A stretch of DNA of 64,000 nucleotides, taken from positions 1-64,000 of the forward strand of contig SCKI01000006.1 in assembly GCA_004124295.1 (NCBI GenBank), given 5' to 3'. The position numbers and the translations under genes were made by a program. Origin of the DNA: Fidelibacterota bacterium (GTDB lineage Bacteria > Fidelibacterota > Marinisomatia > SCGC-AAA003-L08 > TS1B11). Below the pieces are notes generated by a model. It searched no databases. It worked only from the letters and a program-made list of their open reading frames with translations, and had not been told where the DNA came from. Each line of letters begins with the position of its first letter. Position 1 is the first letter of the stretch. This document shows positions 25,469 through 34,453 of the stretch, piece after piece.

Positions 25469-25485
25469 ACTCCCACCGCCTCCAC
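25469..25485 (+). repeat. Direct repeat of the tmRNA 3' end (right copy)
   Basis: An exact 17-bp copy of 25343-25359, 126 bp downstream. A shorter related piece (CTCCACGAATT) occurs again near 26500. Confidence 0.6.
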
Positions 25486-25630
25486 GAATTTCCATTTCTT
25501 GAAGAACTTGCCGTCACCCTGAGCTTGTCGAAGGGTCGAAGGGGCTGGGACTGGGTCGGTAGTGACAGTGGCAGTTGGCCATGGCAACACTCACCCCCCG
25601 CCCTGACTCGCTACGGGCTGCGCCTCACTA

Positions 25631-26239
25631 TCACGCCAAAACCAGGTAGATATCAAAGTTGACCAGCAGCTCCCCGCTATCCAGTTCGGTGACGGTGAGA
25701 ATGCGTGCCTCGGCGGCCGCGCTGGAGGCCCAGGGATCGGCAGCGATGTCTGGGTCGCCCTCGAAATAGACCTGCGAGACAAGCGTCCGGTGCCCTTCTG
25801 CCGTCACCTGGAAATGGATATGGCTGGGCCGGAACTGGCTCCCATTGAGGTACTTCCCCGGCAGGTTCGTATTGAAGGCATAGGCGCCATCTTCCCCGGA
25901 TACCAGGCTCGCCCGGTAGCGGAAGTCGCTGCTCGCGGTATCATAGGCCCCTGTGCCGTCGGCCTGCCACACCTCAACCAGTGCCCCGGACAGGGGCGTA
26001 ACGCAATCGTCGGAGTAGACGGTTCCCTCCACGATGAGTACTGCCCCCAGGTCTCCTGCCACGCGCATATCGGTGCGGATCGGGGCATCGGCCCGGTAGA
26101 ACGGTCCCAATATATCGTCAGTGGTCTGGCACTCGGGGGTATGGCCCGACACGACGGGATGGCGGCACCCGAGCAGCGCAACGGATACGGCGAAAACGGA
26201 ACCTTTCCTGATGAAAGCGGCACGGGTGATAGTGTTCAT
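25631..26239 (-). CDS. Intradiol ring-cleavage dioxygenase-like protein
   Basis: A 202-residue exported protein of the intradiol (protocatechuate/catechol) dioxygenase superfamily. I start at ATG 26239, which has GGAGGAGGC upstream. Its signal ends in a lipobox-like LLGC. The core is LGPFYR, then LVEVWQADGTGAYD, FRYRASL, the ligand block PSHIHFQV and a late SQVYFEGD. These supply two tyrosine and two histidine ligands for iron. Lipoprotein versions of this family are widespread and mostly of unknown substrate; aromatic or lignin-like compounds are possible. It sits in the ssrA-distal patch and could have been acquired. Confidence 0.85.
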   Translation of the reverse strand: MNTITRAAFIRKGSVFAVSVALLGCRHPVVSGHTPECQTTDDILGPFYRADAPIRTDMRVAGDLGAVLIVEGTVYSDDCVTPLSGALVEVWQADGTGAYDTASSDFRYRASLVSGEDGAYAFNTNLPGKYLNGSQFRPSHIHFQVTAEGHRTLVSQVYFEGDPDIAADPWASSAAAEARILTVTELDSGELLVNFDIYLVLA

Positions 26240-26686
26240 GAAGCCTCCTCCTCTGATCATCAGCGGTTTAATTCGTTAATGCACAAACTTCCGGGGGGGT
26301 TCCCGGCCGGCCATCGAGGCATCAATCAGCGCTACAGGAAGAGCCTGACGGCTGTGGCAACGGCGCGGGTCCAGAGTCCAGAGTCCTTGGTACTTAGCCG
26401 TCACCCTGAACCTGCCTGCCCTGAGCAAGTCTGTCGGTAGACCGAGGAATCGGGGAATCCCCCAAGTTTATTCCTACTGACCGAAGGGAAGGTCGGGACC
26501 TCCACGAATTATCCTATGACCCCTCACCCCGGCCCTCTCCCTGGCCTGTCCCGATCCTAGGTGTCGGGGGGAGAGGGAACCTTGGAACTCCCCCGACATG
26601 GAGGACATTTTGTTAGTGCGAGGTATGGCCGCTTGAATATTGCGCTGGCGGCAGAGTGGGAATGGTAGAGTTGTCTAGGCGTTGAG
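26240..26686. other. Non-coding patch with degraded repeats
   Basis: About 450 bp without a supportable gene. It holds pieces of the widespread environmental repeat type CACCCTGA...AAGTCTGTCGG and a CTCCACGAATT fragment also seen after ssrA. It also has a GC-rich run, CCCTCACCCCGGCCCTCTCC, typical of repeat debris. Nothing codes convincingly. Confidence 0.5.
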
Positions 26687-27469
26687 CTATGACACCCACA
26701 ACTGGTCTGTCCTGAGCACAGCACCATCCAACACATCAATATAGAGATACCAGCCGAACGCCACATAGAATCGCCAGGCGAGACGAAGTTCCTTTTTTTC
26801 ATCCTTAATTACTGGAACAACTACCATCGTGGCGCCCACCTGAAGATTTTCTAAAGAAACGATGATTGTACTTGGCTCGCCCCAGCTCCAATATTTTATT
26901 TCTGTTCCGAGTGCCGCATACTTTGCGTCTTCTTCTGTTATGAATGCGCAATCTGGAATTATGATTTCGGCTTCCCAGCCTCCATGTATCGCTCTGGCCC
27001 CATCCGCATACAGCCAAACACTAATTTCAGTATCCTCAACCTCTAGCCCTTGGTACATCTGGTTTTTAAATACTACGAGCATCCTTTCCGTCGTTATTCC
27101 GATCCCTGCCCTTCGCTCGACAACCAGCATTGAAGTATCACTCGCATTCGTGAAAATGCCCAGTCTCACAACGAATTCCTTGGCGAGCACAACCATCGAG
27201 TCCTCAGATCCCCGAGTCATGATTCCCGCCAGACGACAAATTCCTGCCTGCTCAATTACGCCATATGAGTTAAATTTATGAGCGCAAAGCTGACCATTGC
27301 TTAATGCGTCAAATCTAGTTTGGAGATTCTGCTTATCTGTTGCTGAAAGGATTGCAAGGCTAGTGGGATATTGATTCTCGGCCGCACAATTATCAGGCTC
27401 GGTTACGTCGCAACTTGTAACTGACAGGAGGCACAAAAATAAACTGTATTGTGCAATTGTAGATCGCAT
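26687..27469 (-). CDS. FTP/PepSY-like lipoprotein
   Basis: A 260-residue lipoprotein. I start at ATG 27469 so that a signal peptide ends in lipobox VTSC; an earlier ATG only adds residues upstream. The body has no catalytic motif. QGLEVEDTEISVWLYADG and the end ELRLAWRFYVAF with YIDVLDGAVL resemble the FTP and PepSY propeptides of thermolysin-type proteases, here without a protease. It may be a stand-alone inhibitor-like or envelope protein. The gene is AT-rich against its GC-rich neighbours, which suggests recent arrival. Confidence 0.55.
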   Translation of the reverse strand: MRSTIAQYSLFLCLLSVTSCDVTEPDNCAAENQYPTSLAILSATDKQNLQTRFDALSNGQLCAHKFNSYGVIEQAGICRLAGIMTRGSEDSMVVLAKEFVVRLGIFTNASDTSMLVVERRAGIGITTERMLVVFKNQMYQGLEVEDTEISVWLYADGARAIHGGWEAEIIIPDCAFITEEDAKYAALGTEIKYWSWGEPSTIIVSLENLQVGATMVVVPVIKDEKKELRLAWRFYVAFGWYLYIDVLDGAVLRTDQLWVS

Positions 27470-27626
27470 TTGATAGATGACTTTCGATGCCATTTCTATC
27501 AAAATAATACACTATGCTGATAGGGTCAACTTTTATTTGCCAAGCACTTTCGGCGGCACCTCCCCGCCCTTGCGCCCCCTCCCCGCCTCGGGCTACTTTC
27601 GGCCACCGCCAACGGAAGGACATCGC

Positions 27627-28313
27627 ATGGCCAACTATTTCTCCGCGGACCTCTACCGCTTCTTCGATGAGCTCAGCGCCCACAATACGCGCCTCTGGTT
27701 CAACGCCAACAAGGCCCGCTACATCGAGGTGGTCAGGGATCCGCTGAGCCGTTTCATCGCCGATATGCAGGCGCCGCTGCGGGACATATCCAGCAACATT
27801 GTCGCCGATCCGAGGCCGGTGGGGGGCTCCATGTTCCGCATCTACCGCGACACCCGCTTCTCCAAGGACAAGACCCCTTACAAGACCCACGCTGCGGCCC
27901 ATTTCCGCCACATCGTTGGGCGTGATGTGCACGGTCCCGGCTTCTACTTCGGCATCGGGCCCAATGAGAACACGGTAGGCGGCGGCATCTGGCGTCCCGA
28001 GACGGCGGCGGCCCGGCAGATTCGCCAGCGCATCGATGACCGGCCCGGTGAGTGGGGGAAAATCGTCGGCGGCAAGGCCTTCAAGGACCGCTTCGGCGAC
28101 CTGCAGGGGGAATCGCTCAAGCGGGTGCCCCGGGAGTATGATCCCGATCACCCCTTCGGGAACGATCTGCGCCGGAAGGATTTCATCGCTGCGATCGCCC
28201 TGACCCGGAAACAGGTCACTGGCGCTGACCTGGTCGAGGAAATGATCGGCATCTACGCCGCCATGTCGCCGCTCATGGCCTTCATCGCAAAGGCGGTGGG
28301 GCTGCCCTGGTAG
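27627..28313 (+). CDS. DUF2461 family protein
   Basis: A 228-residue cytosolic protein of the DUF2461 (TIGR02453) family. The start is ATG 27627, with GGAAGGA upstream; the longer open frame has no family match. Family marks are FFDELSAHNTRLWFNANKAR near the start, MFRIYRDTRFSKDKTPYKTH in the middle and GPGFYFGIGP. No enzymatic activity is established for the family. It is divergent from the lipoprotein upstream. Confidence 0.88.
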   Translation: MANYFSADLYRFFDELSAHNTRLWFNANKARYIEVVRDPLSRFIADMQAPLRDISSNIVADPRPVGGSMFRIYRDTRFSKDKTPYKTHAAAHFRHIVGRDVHGPGFYFGIGPNENTVGGGIWRPETAAARQIRQRIDDRPGEWGKIVGGKAFKDRFGDLQGESLKRVPREYDPDHPFGNDLRRKDFIAAIALTRKQVTGADLVEEMIGIYAAMSPLMAFIAKAVGLPW

Positions 28314-28724
28314 GGGGGTAGCAACCTGCTATTATCCCCCTGAAAATCTTAAGGTCACCCTGAGCCTGTCGAAGGGTCCAGGGACTCGGGGCCGGGGTTT
28401 CGGGTTTCAGGTTACGGGTTTCGGGTTGCCAGTCCTCATATCGCGACGGTCATTCCGAGCACATCGAGGTATCTCATTCCGGCCACCCCGCCGGACGAAG
28501 AATCTGCCTGCACCGCCGCCTTCCACGGGACCCCGCACGCTGTTCGGGGTGACAGCGGTCATTTGGCTTGGCTGCGTAACCCAGCCCTTCATGGTGCTGC
28601 TGACCGCTCACCGCTCATGGCCGAACGCTGAACGAGCCTGCCCTGGGCACCTTCGTTCGCTTGCCAGCGGCCTCCGCACAGGCTCCGCCGGTGTGGGGCG
28701 AGTGCATTGGCCCGCGCCGGGCAG
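28314..28724. other. Intergenic region with dispersed repeat
   Basis: About 410 bp with no gene. At 28352-28375 lies CACCCTGAGCCTGTCGAAGG, a dispersed repeat also present near 25511. It is followed by a run of GGGTTTCGGGTTTCAGG tandem-like units and CGCTCACCGCTCATGG debris. Only repeat remnants are visible. Confidence 0.5.
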
Positions 28725-29363
28725 CTAGATCGCCCGCAGAATCTCCGTCAGCACTGGCGCGAGGCCGTCGATAATAAATTGCACGGCAATGACCATGATC
28801 AGCAGACCCATCAGCCGTTGGATGATCCGTGAGCCGGTGGTGCCGATGCGTTTAAGGAGGTGGTCGGCGCCGCGCAGGATCAGGTAGGTGAGCAGCATGA
28901 CCGTCAGCAGGGCCACCAGAAAGGATATCACCCGGGTAATATCGTGCGTCTGGCTGGCCAGAATCATGGACGAGGTAATGGCCCCCGGCCCGGCGATGAG
29001 GGGGATAGCGATGGGGCTCACCGCCACATCGTTGCGGGTGAGGGCCTCCGCCTGCTCCTTCGGAGTGGAGCGGGTCCGGGAGGGGATGGACTCGAGCATC
29101 TTCAGGCCGGAGCGGAAGAAAAGGATACCCCCGGTGATGCGGAAAGCATGGATCGTGATGCCGTAGAAGGAAAAAATCAGATCCCCGATAAGGGCAAACA
29201 CAAGCAGGATAACTGTCGCCGCAAAGGTGCCCCGGGCGGCGATGCCCGGCACTTCACTGCTGGGGAAGCGCTGGGTCAGGCTGACAAAAGCGGGGCTGAT
29301 GCCGATGGGATTCACCAGGGCGAAGAGGGAAGAAAACGCAAAAATAAAGAATCCCACGTCCAC
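28725..29363 (-). CDS. MarC family integral membrane protein
   Basis: A 212-residue inner-membrane protein with six predicted hydrophobic helices. Family marks are FALVNPIGISPAFVSLTQ near the start and the second-half repeat AIPLIAGPGAITSSMIL. MarC proteins (UPF0056) are widespread; their transport substrate is not established. It is the last gene of a minus-strand operon, 2 bp after argS. Confidence 0.9.
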   Translation of the reverse strand: MDVGFFIFAFSSLFALVNPIGISPAFVSLTQRFPSSEVPGIAARGTFAATVILLVFALIGDLIFSFYGITIHAFRITGGILFFRSGLKMLESIPSRTRSTPKEQAEALTRNDVAVSPIAIPLIAGPGAITSSMILASQTHDITRVISFLVALLTVMLLTYLILRGADHLLKRIGTTGSRIIQRLMGLLIMVIAVQFIIDGLAPVLTEILRAI

Positions 29364-29365
29364 GG

Positions 29366-31069
29366 CTACATCCGCTCCGGCGCCTCGATGCCCAGGATGG
29401 CCAGCCCGTTGGCCAGGGTCTGCCGGCAGGCATCGGTGAGCACCAGCCGGGCCGTGCTCATGGCCGTGTCATCGGTAACCACCCGGGCCACGGTATAATA
29501 GCGGTGGAACACTTTGGCGAACTCCTCCAGGGCCACGATGATATGATGGGGCTCGAGGGTCACGCCGGCCCGGCGGACCACCTCCGGAAACCACCAGATC
29601 AGGTGCAGCAGGGTCCGTTCCTCCGGCAGTGCCAGCAGGGACAGGTCGGCGGCGGACAGGTCCGGACCCAGGTCGGCCACGGCTCCCCGCTTGATGATAT
29701 TGACCATCCGGGCATGGGCATACTTCAGGTAGTAGACCGGGTTGTCGTCCGAGGTTTTCCGGGCCAGCTCCAGGTCGAATTTCAGCGGCGTGTCCATCAC
29801 CTTGCTGAGGAAGAAATAACGCACCACGTCTGCGCCCACATCTTCAATGAGCTCGTCCAGGGTCACGAAAGCGGCCTTGCGGGTGGACATCTTCACCTTT
29901 TTACCCTCCTCGATCAGGGAGACAAACTGGTGGATCAGCACCCGGATATGGTCAATGGGCAGGTCCAGGCCCCTGAGCGCTGCCAGCACATCGGGGTAGG
30001 TGTCGCTATGGTCGGCGCCGAAGACATCGACGATGAGGTCAAATTTCCGCTCGATTTTGTCCTTGTGGTAGGCGATGTCGGGCAGCCGGTAGGTCGGTTC
30101 GCCGCTGCTTTTCACCAGCACCCGGTCCTCCTCGCCATCCAGTGCGGCCGCCTTGATCCAGATGGCATCGTCCCGATCCTCGATGAGGCCCCGGCTGCGC
30201 AAATCGTCCAGCACAATACCGATTTTGCTTTCTGCGCCGTTGCCGCTGCCGTGAAAATCCATCTCGTTGACGAAGTTCTGGAACTTTATCCCCAGGCCGT
30301 CTGCCAGGGTCCGGGATATGCTGGCGAACATGACCTCCTTGGCGTGGCCGCTGAAGTATTCGAGTTTTGCCTGGCCATCCTTCCGGTCCGCCAGCAGCTC
30401 CTCATTGGCCTCTCCGGCCAGGTTGCGGGCGATTTCCGCCGCTTCCTGCCGGGGTAGCGATTCGGCTATCTGGCTGATATAGTCGCCCTGGTAGAGGGCC
30501 TCGGGGAAAGGCACCGTTTCGCCCAGCATTTGCAGGGTGCGCCGCCAGACCGATTCGCCCAGCATGCGGATCTGCCGGCCGGCGTCGTTGTAGTAGTACT
30601 CCCGCTCCACCTCGTAGCCGTTCCAGGCCAGGATTGAGCTGACCGTATCGCCCAGCACAGCGCCCCGGCCATGGCCCACTGTCAGGGGACCGGTGGGATT
30701 GGCGCTGACGAATTCCACCAGCGCCCGTTTGCCTGCGCCGGCGTAGGACCGGCCGTAATTGCCGCCCTGGCCCATGACCGCCCGGAGCTGGTTGTGCAGA
30801 AAGGGATCGGCCAGCGTAAAGTTGAGGAAGCCCGGCGCTGCGGCCGAAACCTTCAGAACGATGCTGGTATCGACCTGCATGGTCTGGCGGATGTTTTCAG
30901 CCAGTTCCATAGGCTTGGCGCCGGCCTGTTTGGCGTACACCATGGGGGCGTTGCAGCCCAGGTCGCCGAAGGCCAGGTCCCGGGTGCGCTCGAGCTGCAC
31001 CGGTTTGTCTATAGCTATGCCCAGACGCTCCAGCGCGGCCTCAATTTCCTGGCGCAGCTGGTCTATCAT
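29366..31069 (-). CDS. argS: Arginyl-tRNA synthetase
   Basis: A 567-residue class I aminoacyl-tRNA synthetase that charges tRNA-Arg. The N-terminal Add-1 domain comes first. The HIGH-type motif is GHGR (132-135), preceded by ANPTGPLTV. The KMSK-type loop is KKVKMSTRKA. The C-terminal anticodon-binding helices end in the typical ANGLAILGIEAPERM. The length is normal. It overlaps rsfS by 4 bp, so the two are coupled. Confidence 0.96.
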   Translation of the reverse strand: MIDQLRQEIEAALERLGIAIDKPVQLERTRDLAFGDLGCNAPMVYAKQAGAKPMELAENIRQTMQVDTSIVLKVSAAAPGFLNFTLADPFLHNQLRAVMGQGGNYGRSYAGAGKRALVEFVSANPTGPLTVGHGRGAVLGDTVSSILAWNGYEVEREYYYNDAGRQIRMLGESVWRRTLQMLGETVPFPEALYQGDYISQIAESLPRQEAAEIARNLAGEANEELLADRKDGQAKLEYFSGHAKEVMFASISRTLADGLGIKFQNFVNEMDFHGSGNGAESKIGIVLDDLRSRGLIEDRDDAIWIKAAALDGEEDRVLVKSSGEPTYRLPDIAYHKDKIERKFDLIVDVFGADHSDTYPDVLAALRGLDLPIDHIRVLIHQFVSLIEEGKKVKMSTRKAAFVTLDELIEDVGADVVRYFFLSKVMDTPLKFDLELARKTSDDNPVYYLKYAHARMVNIIKRGAVADLGPDLSAADLSLLALPEERTLLHLIWWFPEVVRRAGVTLEPHHIIVALEEFAKVFHRYYTVARVVTDDTAMSTARLVLTDACRQTLANGLAILGIEAPERM

Positions 31070-31497
31070 GGGGCCTCATCTTCCCGTATGGCGATTTTGG
31101 CATCGGCCCATAACCGCTCCAGTCCATAATATTTCCGCTGGGTGGGCAGAAACACGTGGACCACCAGGTACAGATAGTCCAGCACAACCCAGGCCAGCCC
31201 CTGATAACCCTCGATATGGTTTGGCTTCAGGCCGCGCTTGCGCAGCATATCGTCAATATGGTCAACGATGGCCTTCACCTGCACAGCGCTGGCGCCGGTG
31301 CCCAGCACGAAGCCGTCGGTCATGGAGGTAATACCCCGCAGGTCCATGATAGTGACGTCGAGGGCGTTCTTCTGCAGCATCAACTCAGCCACGGCGTCGG
31401 CCAGCTCTTCCGGGCTGAGCGATTCTGCATCCCGCAGCTGAGAGCTGGATGGGGAGGGGATGCCGCTGCCGGCACGCTGGGTACGGGTTGCATTCAA
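31066..31497 (-). CDS. rsfS: Ribosome silencing factor
   Basis: A 143-residue RsfS/RsfA protein, which binds L14 and blocks subunit joining when nutrients are scarce. The core runs from LSPEELADAV to the end and includes DVTIMDLRGITSMTDGFVLG and GYQGLAWVVLDY. The start at 31497 adds a 28-residue serine-rich N-terminal extension, so a shorter start is possible but not visible. It sits between the LytR_C gene and argS in the operon. Confidence 0.93.
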   Translation of the reverse strand: MNATRTQRAGSGIPSPSSSQLRDAESLSPEELADAVAELMLQKNALDVTIMDLRGITSMTDGFVLGTGASAVQVKAIVDHIDDMLRKRGLKPNHIEGYQGLAWVVLDYLYLVVHVFLPTQRKYYGLERLWADAKIAIREDEAP

Positions 31498-31522
31498 GAT
31501 GGGTTGAATGGCGGCAGGTTGA

Positions 31523-32116
31523 TCAGCGGCGGCCGGACTGCATCAGCCGGTAGGCTGAGAGAGTGCCATAGTCCCGGCCCAGCACAATGGTTACGTCGAT
31601 CTGGACCCCGGGATCGGGGATATTTTCCACATCGGCCGGGTCGAGTCCCAGGGCCTGGGCCACCAGCTGGGCCCGCTCCAGGTCGGCGCCCCGGCTGATG
31701 ACCAGGGTCTGGGGATAGTCATAGCGTTGCGCGTTGGTGTAACGCAGCACATCGAAGCCGGCCTCCCGCAGGTAGTCGCCGAACTCGCCGGCCAGACCGG
31801 GAATGCCCACGCCGTTCAGGATTTCCAGGACGGTGCGGTCCTCGCTTTCAGGGGAGCGTTCCAGTTCGGCGGACATGGCCAGTAGCCGGGCCCGCTGGGC
31901 CGCATCCTCCCGGTCGATGGTGATCAACATGCCGGAGCGGGTGGTAAGGGCGGACAGGATAAAGCCGCCCACCAGGAAGGCCATCACCAGCAGCGTCAGG
32001 TTAAAGAGCGATTGCTGAAAGCCGCGCTTGCGCTTACTCCAAATATTGGTTGAGGAAGGGGGTGCTGAGCTGGGTCTGGAAAGCCGCGTAGAGAGCCGAT
32101 TACGGGGCAGGGGCAA
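31523..32116 (-). CDS. LytR C-terminal domain protein
   Basis: A 197-residue protein. A basic N-terminus is followed by one membrane span (LFNLTLLVMAFLVGGFIL). A C-terminal LytR_C domain begins at VLEILNGVGIPGLAG and includes VENIPDPGVQIDVTIVLG. It is therefore a membrane-anchored periplasmic protein; in other bacteria such domains are linked to cell-wall or envelope assembly. It lies 3 bp after the outer-membrane-like gene upstream and 25 bp ahead of rsfS. Confidence 0.85.
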   Translation of the reverse strand: MPLPRNRLSTRLSRPSSAPPSSTNIWSKRKRGFQQSLFNLTLLVMAFLVGGFILSALTTRSGMLITIDREDAAQRARLLAMSAELERSPESEDRTVLEILNGVGIPGLAGEFGDYLREAGFDVLRYTNAQRYDYPQTLVISRGADLERAQLVAQALGLDPADVENIPDPGVQIDVTIVLGRDYGTLSAYRLMQSGRR

Positions 32117-32119
32117 GGC

Positions 32120-32605
32120 CTACTGATCCATAGGAGACAGACCGAGGGCTCGGGCGGTCTGATACCGCCGGCCCATGCCATACCCGTAGTTGCGGTAGGA
32201 AGGTGTGTTCGAGAGACCGAGACTCAGGTTGACGTTCCGCGAAATCTGCCAGTTCAGCGCAGCCCGGTAATACAGCGAAACCCCCTCTCCGGCGGCGCCG
32301 GGAAACGGATTGGTGGTCGGCTGGACCAGGTTAATCTGGCTCGATAGAGTGATATTGGGGGACAGCAGGTAGTTCATCCGGTTGGAATAGACGCCCACGC
32401 CGTAGCCGAGGCCCCCGGACATGACCGAGAATGAGAAGCTGTGTTCCATGCTGAAACGAATCGGATCGAGCAAGGCGCTGCCGGCTACGGAGCGCAACTG
32501 TTCGGTCCCGGTAGCGGGCAACGGCTGGTTGAGCAGCTGGCCATGGACCGCCCCAGCGGAGATAAACATCAACAATACACCGGCGCTAAGCAAAGACTTC
32601 TGCAT
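32120..32605 (-). CDS. Hypothetical exported protein
   Basis: A 161-residue protein with a clear signal peptide (about 1-22, ending VHGQ). The body is beta-rich with glycine and aromatic alternation (FSFSVMSGGLGYGVGVYS), like a small outer-membrane or surface protein. I know no family. It overlaps the GlmU-like gene by 20 bp, so the start at 32605 is coupled to that gene. Confidence 0.7.
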   Translation of the reverse strand: MQKSLLSAGVLLMFISAGAVHGQLLNQPLPATGTEQLRSVAGSALLDPIRFSMEHSFSFSVMSGGLGYGVGVYSNRMNYLLSPNITLSSQINLVQPTTNPFPGAAGEGVSLYYRAALNWQISRNVNLSLGLSNTPSYRNYGYGMGRRYQTARALGLSPMDQ

Positions 32606-33326
32606 GGAGTTTCCTCAATTCGTCTTTAGTGTTCACCCCAAATACCCGTCGGTAGTCGGCTGTTTTTTCTACGGCCACAGTCCGATTTCGTTCCTGTAGA
32701 ATATACAACGTATCAGGCAGATAATACTCGTTTTGTTTATTGTCGTTGTTTACCAGCGCCAAGCTGGAAAGGAGCGCTTCCGCTTTGAAAACATAGACGC
32801 CGGTATTCACAAGTTTGACCGCCTGCTCCTGAGGCGTGGCGTCCCGGTCCTCCACCACCTTCAACAGGTGGCCCCCCGCAGAGGTGATCACCCGGCCGTA
32901 GCCTGCGGGGTCGGGCGTCTCCGCGGCCAGGAGGGTCGCAGCGGCGCCGGTCGCCCGGTGCTTTGCCACCAGCCCGGTCAGTGTCTCCAGTGCGATGGCC
33001 GGCACGTCGCCCGAGAGGACGGCCACATCCCCTGCGAAGCCCTCCAGCAGTGGCGCCGCCTGCCTGACGGCGTGCGCGGTCCCCTGGGGATCGGCTTGCA
33101 GCACATACTGCAGATCGTGCCCGGCCAGGGCCGCCTTGATACGGTCCGCCTGATATCCCACCACCAAAATGACCGGCTTGGCCTGCAACGCCTCGGCCAG
33201 AGAGACCACCCAGAGGATCATCGGTTTGCCGCCGAACTCGTGGAGCACTTTGGGCAGGTCGTCCCGCATGCGCTTGCCCTTGCCCGCTGCCATGATCACC
33301 ACCGCCAGTTGCCGCCCGCCGGTCAT
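32586..33326 (-). CDS. GlmU-type nucleotidyltransferase, stand-alone
   Basis: A 246-residue sugar-nucleotide transferase. The start has AVVIMAAGKGKRMRDDLPKV, the GXGXRM nucleotide-binding loop of GlmU N-terminal domains. VLSGDVPAI, EDRDATPQEQ and VNTGVYVF are also typical. It lacks the beta-helix acetyltransferase half of full GlmU, so only the uridylyl transfer to GlcNAc-1-phosphate is expected, or a related NDP-sugar reaction. The acetyltransferase would have to be elsewhere. It overlaps mnmA by 4 bp. Confidence 0.82.
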   Translation of the reverse strand: MTGGRQLAVVIMAAGKGKRMRDDLPKVLHEFGGKPMILWVVSLAEALQAKPVILVVGYQADRIKAALAGHDLQYVLQADPQGTAHAVRQAAPLLEGFAGDVAVLSGDVPAIALETLTGLVAKHRATGAAATLLAAETPDPAGYGRVITSAGGHLLKVVEDRDATPQEQAVKLVNTGVYVFKAEALLSSLALVNNDNKQNEYYLPDTLYILQERNRTVAVEKTADYRRVFGVNTKDELRKLHAEVFA

Positions 33327-34414
33327 GCCGCCAATCTCCTGCTGATCACCCCGCCGCCCAGCAAAACATCGCCATCGTAAAAGACGGCCGACTGTCCGGC
33401 AGTGATGGCCAGTTGCGGTTCGGTAAAGGTCAAAATGGCCTGCTCACCGTTGAGTGAGAGCTCCGCCGCCGCCCCGCTGGAGTTGTAGCGGATCCGGGCC
33501 TGCACCTGCAACGTGCCCTCCGGCGGGTCGCAGAGCCAATTGAGATTGCGTACTTCGCAGCGGCTGCCATACAGGCTCTGCTGCGCCGCCACGGTGATAG
33601 TGTTGTGTGCCGGATCGAGGGCTTTGACGTAGAGCGGTTCCGGACTGGAGAGGCCCAGGCCCCGGCGCTGCCCGACAGTGTAGTGGGCGTACCCGGGATG
33701 AGAACCCAGGACCACACCGGCTTCGTCCAGAATATCGCCGCTACCGATCCGTTCCAGCTGGGGCCCGGCCTGCTCCTGCAGGAAACGCCGGTAATCGCCG
33801 TCAGCCACGAAGCAAATGTCCTGGCTGTCGGGCACATGGGCGGTGGCCAGGCCGTTTTCCTCCGCCAACCGGCGCACCTCCTGCTTGGTCAGGTCCCCGA
33901 GGGGCAGAACGGTCCGCTGCAGGGTTTCCCGGGGGATGCCCCACAGCACATAGGACTGATCCTTGTGCAGGTCCCGGCCCTTCAGCAGCCGGGGTTGGCC
34001 GTTGGCCGTGGAGATGCGGGCGTAGTGGCCGGTGGCGATTTTAGCCTGGCCGAGCTGGTCGGCATAGTCAATGAGGGCGTCCCACTTCAGGTAGCTGTTG
34101 CAGCGCACGCAGGGGTTGGGCGTCCGTCCGGCCAGATATTCGCTGATAAAATCGTCCACTACCAGGCGCTTGAAGGTGTCCCGGAAATCGAGGGTGTAAT
34201 GGGGCACCCCGAGGCTGACGCAGACATCCCGGGCCAGATTCACCGCCTCCACCGGGCAGCAGTTGCTCTCCGCCAACAGGTTGCCGCCCATATCCCGGTA
34301 TTCCCACAGCTTCATGGTGACGCCGATTGGTTCGTAGCCTGCCTCGAGCACCTTCAGCAGGGCCACGGAGCTGTCCACGCCACCGGACATGGCCACCACG
34401 ATCCGCTCAGCCAC
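33323..34414 (-). CDS. mnmA: tRNA-specific 2-thiouridylase
   Basis: A 363-residue enzyme that thiolates U34 of tRNA-Lys, -Glu and -Gln. The PP-loop SGGVDSS lies at 9-15. The first catalytic cysteine is in GRTPNPCVRCNSYLKW and the second in SQDICFVADGDY. The C-terminal beta domain has HYTVGQRRGLGL. The length is normal. It lies 39 bp after a cysteine desulfurase gene, which could supply the sulfur, and next to the tRNA-Lys system functionally. Confidence 0.95.
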   Translation of the reverse strand: MAERIVVAMSGGVDSSVALLKVLEAGYEPIGVTMKLWEYRDMGGNLLAESNCCPVEAVNLARDVCVSLGVPHYTLDFRDTFKRLVVDDFISEYLAGRTPNPCVRCNSYLKWDALIDYADQLGQAKIATGHYARISTANGQPRLLKGRDLHKDQSYVLWGIPRETLQRTVLPLGDLTKQEVRRLAEENGLATAHVPDSQDICFVADGDYRRFLQEQAGPQLERIGSGDILDEAGVVLGSHPGYAHYTVGQRRGLGLSSPEPLYVKALDPAHNTITVAAQQSLYGSRCEVRNLNWLCDPPEGTLQVQARIRYNSSGAAAELSLNGEQAILTFTEPQLAITAGQSAVFYDGDVLLGGGVISRRLAA

Positions 34415-34453
34415 GGCGGACCGCCTGGGGGGCGCAAGTTTGGGGGGCGCTTA

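Noticed and set aside
29504-30457. 317-codon open frame antisense to argS
   Set aside because: argS motifs on the other strand are decisive.
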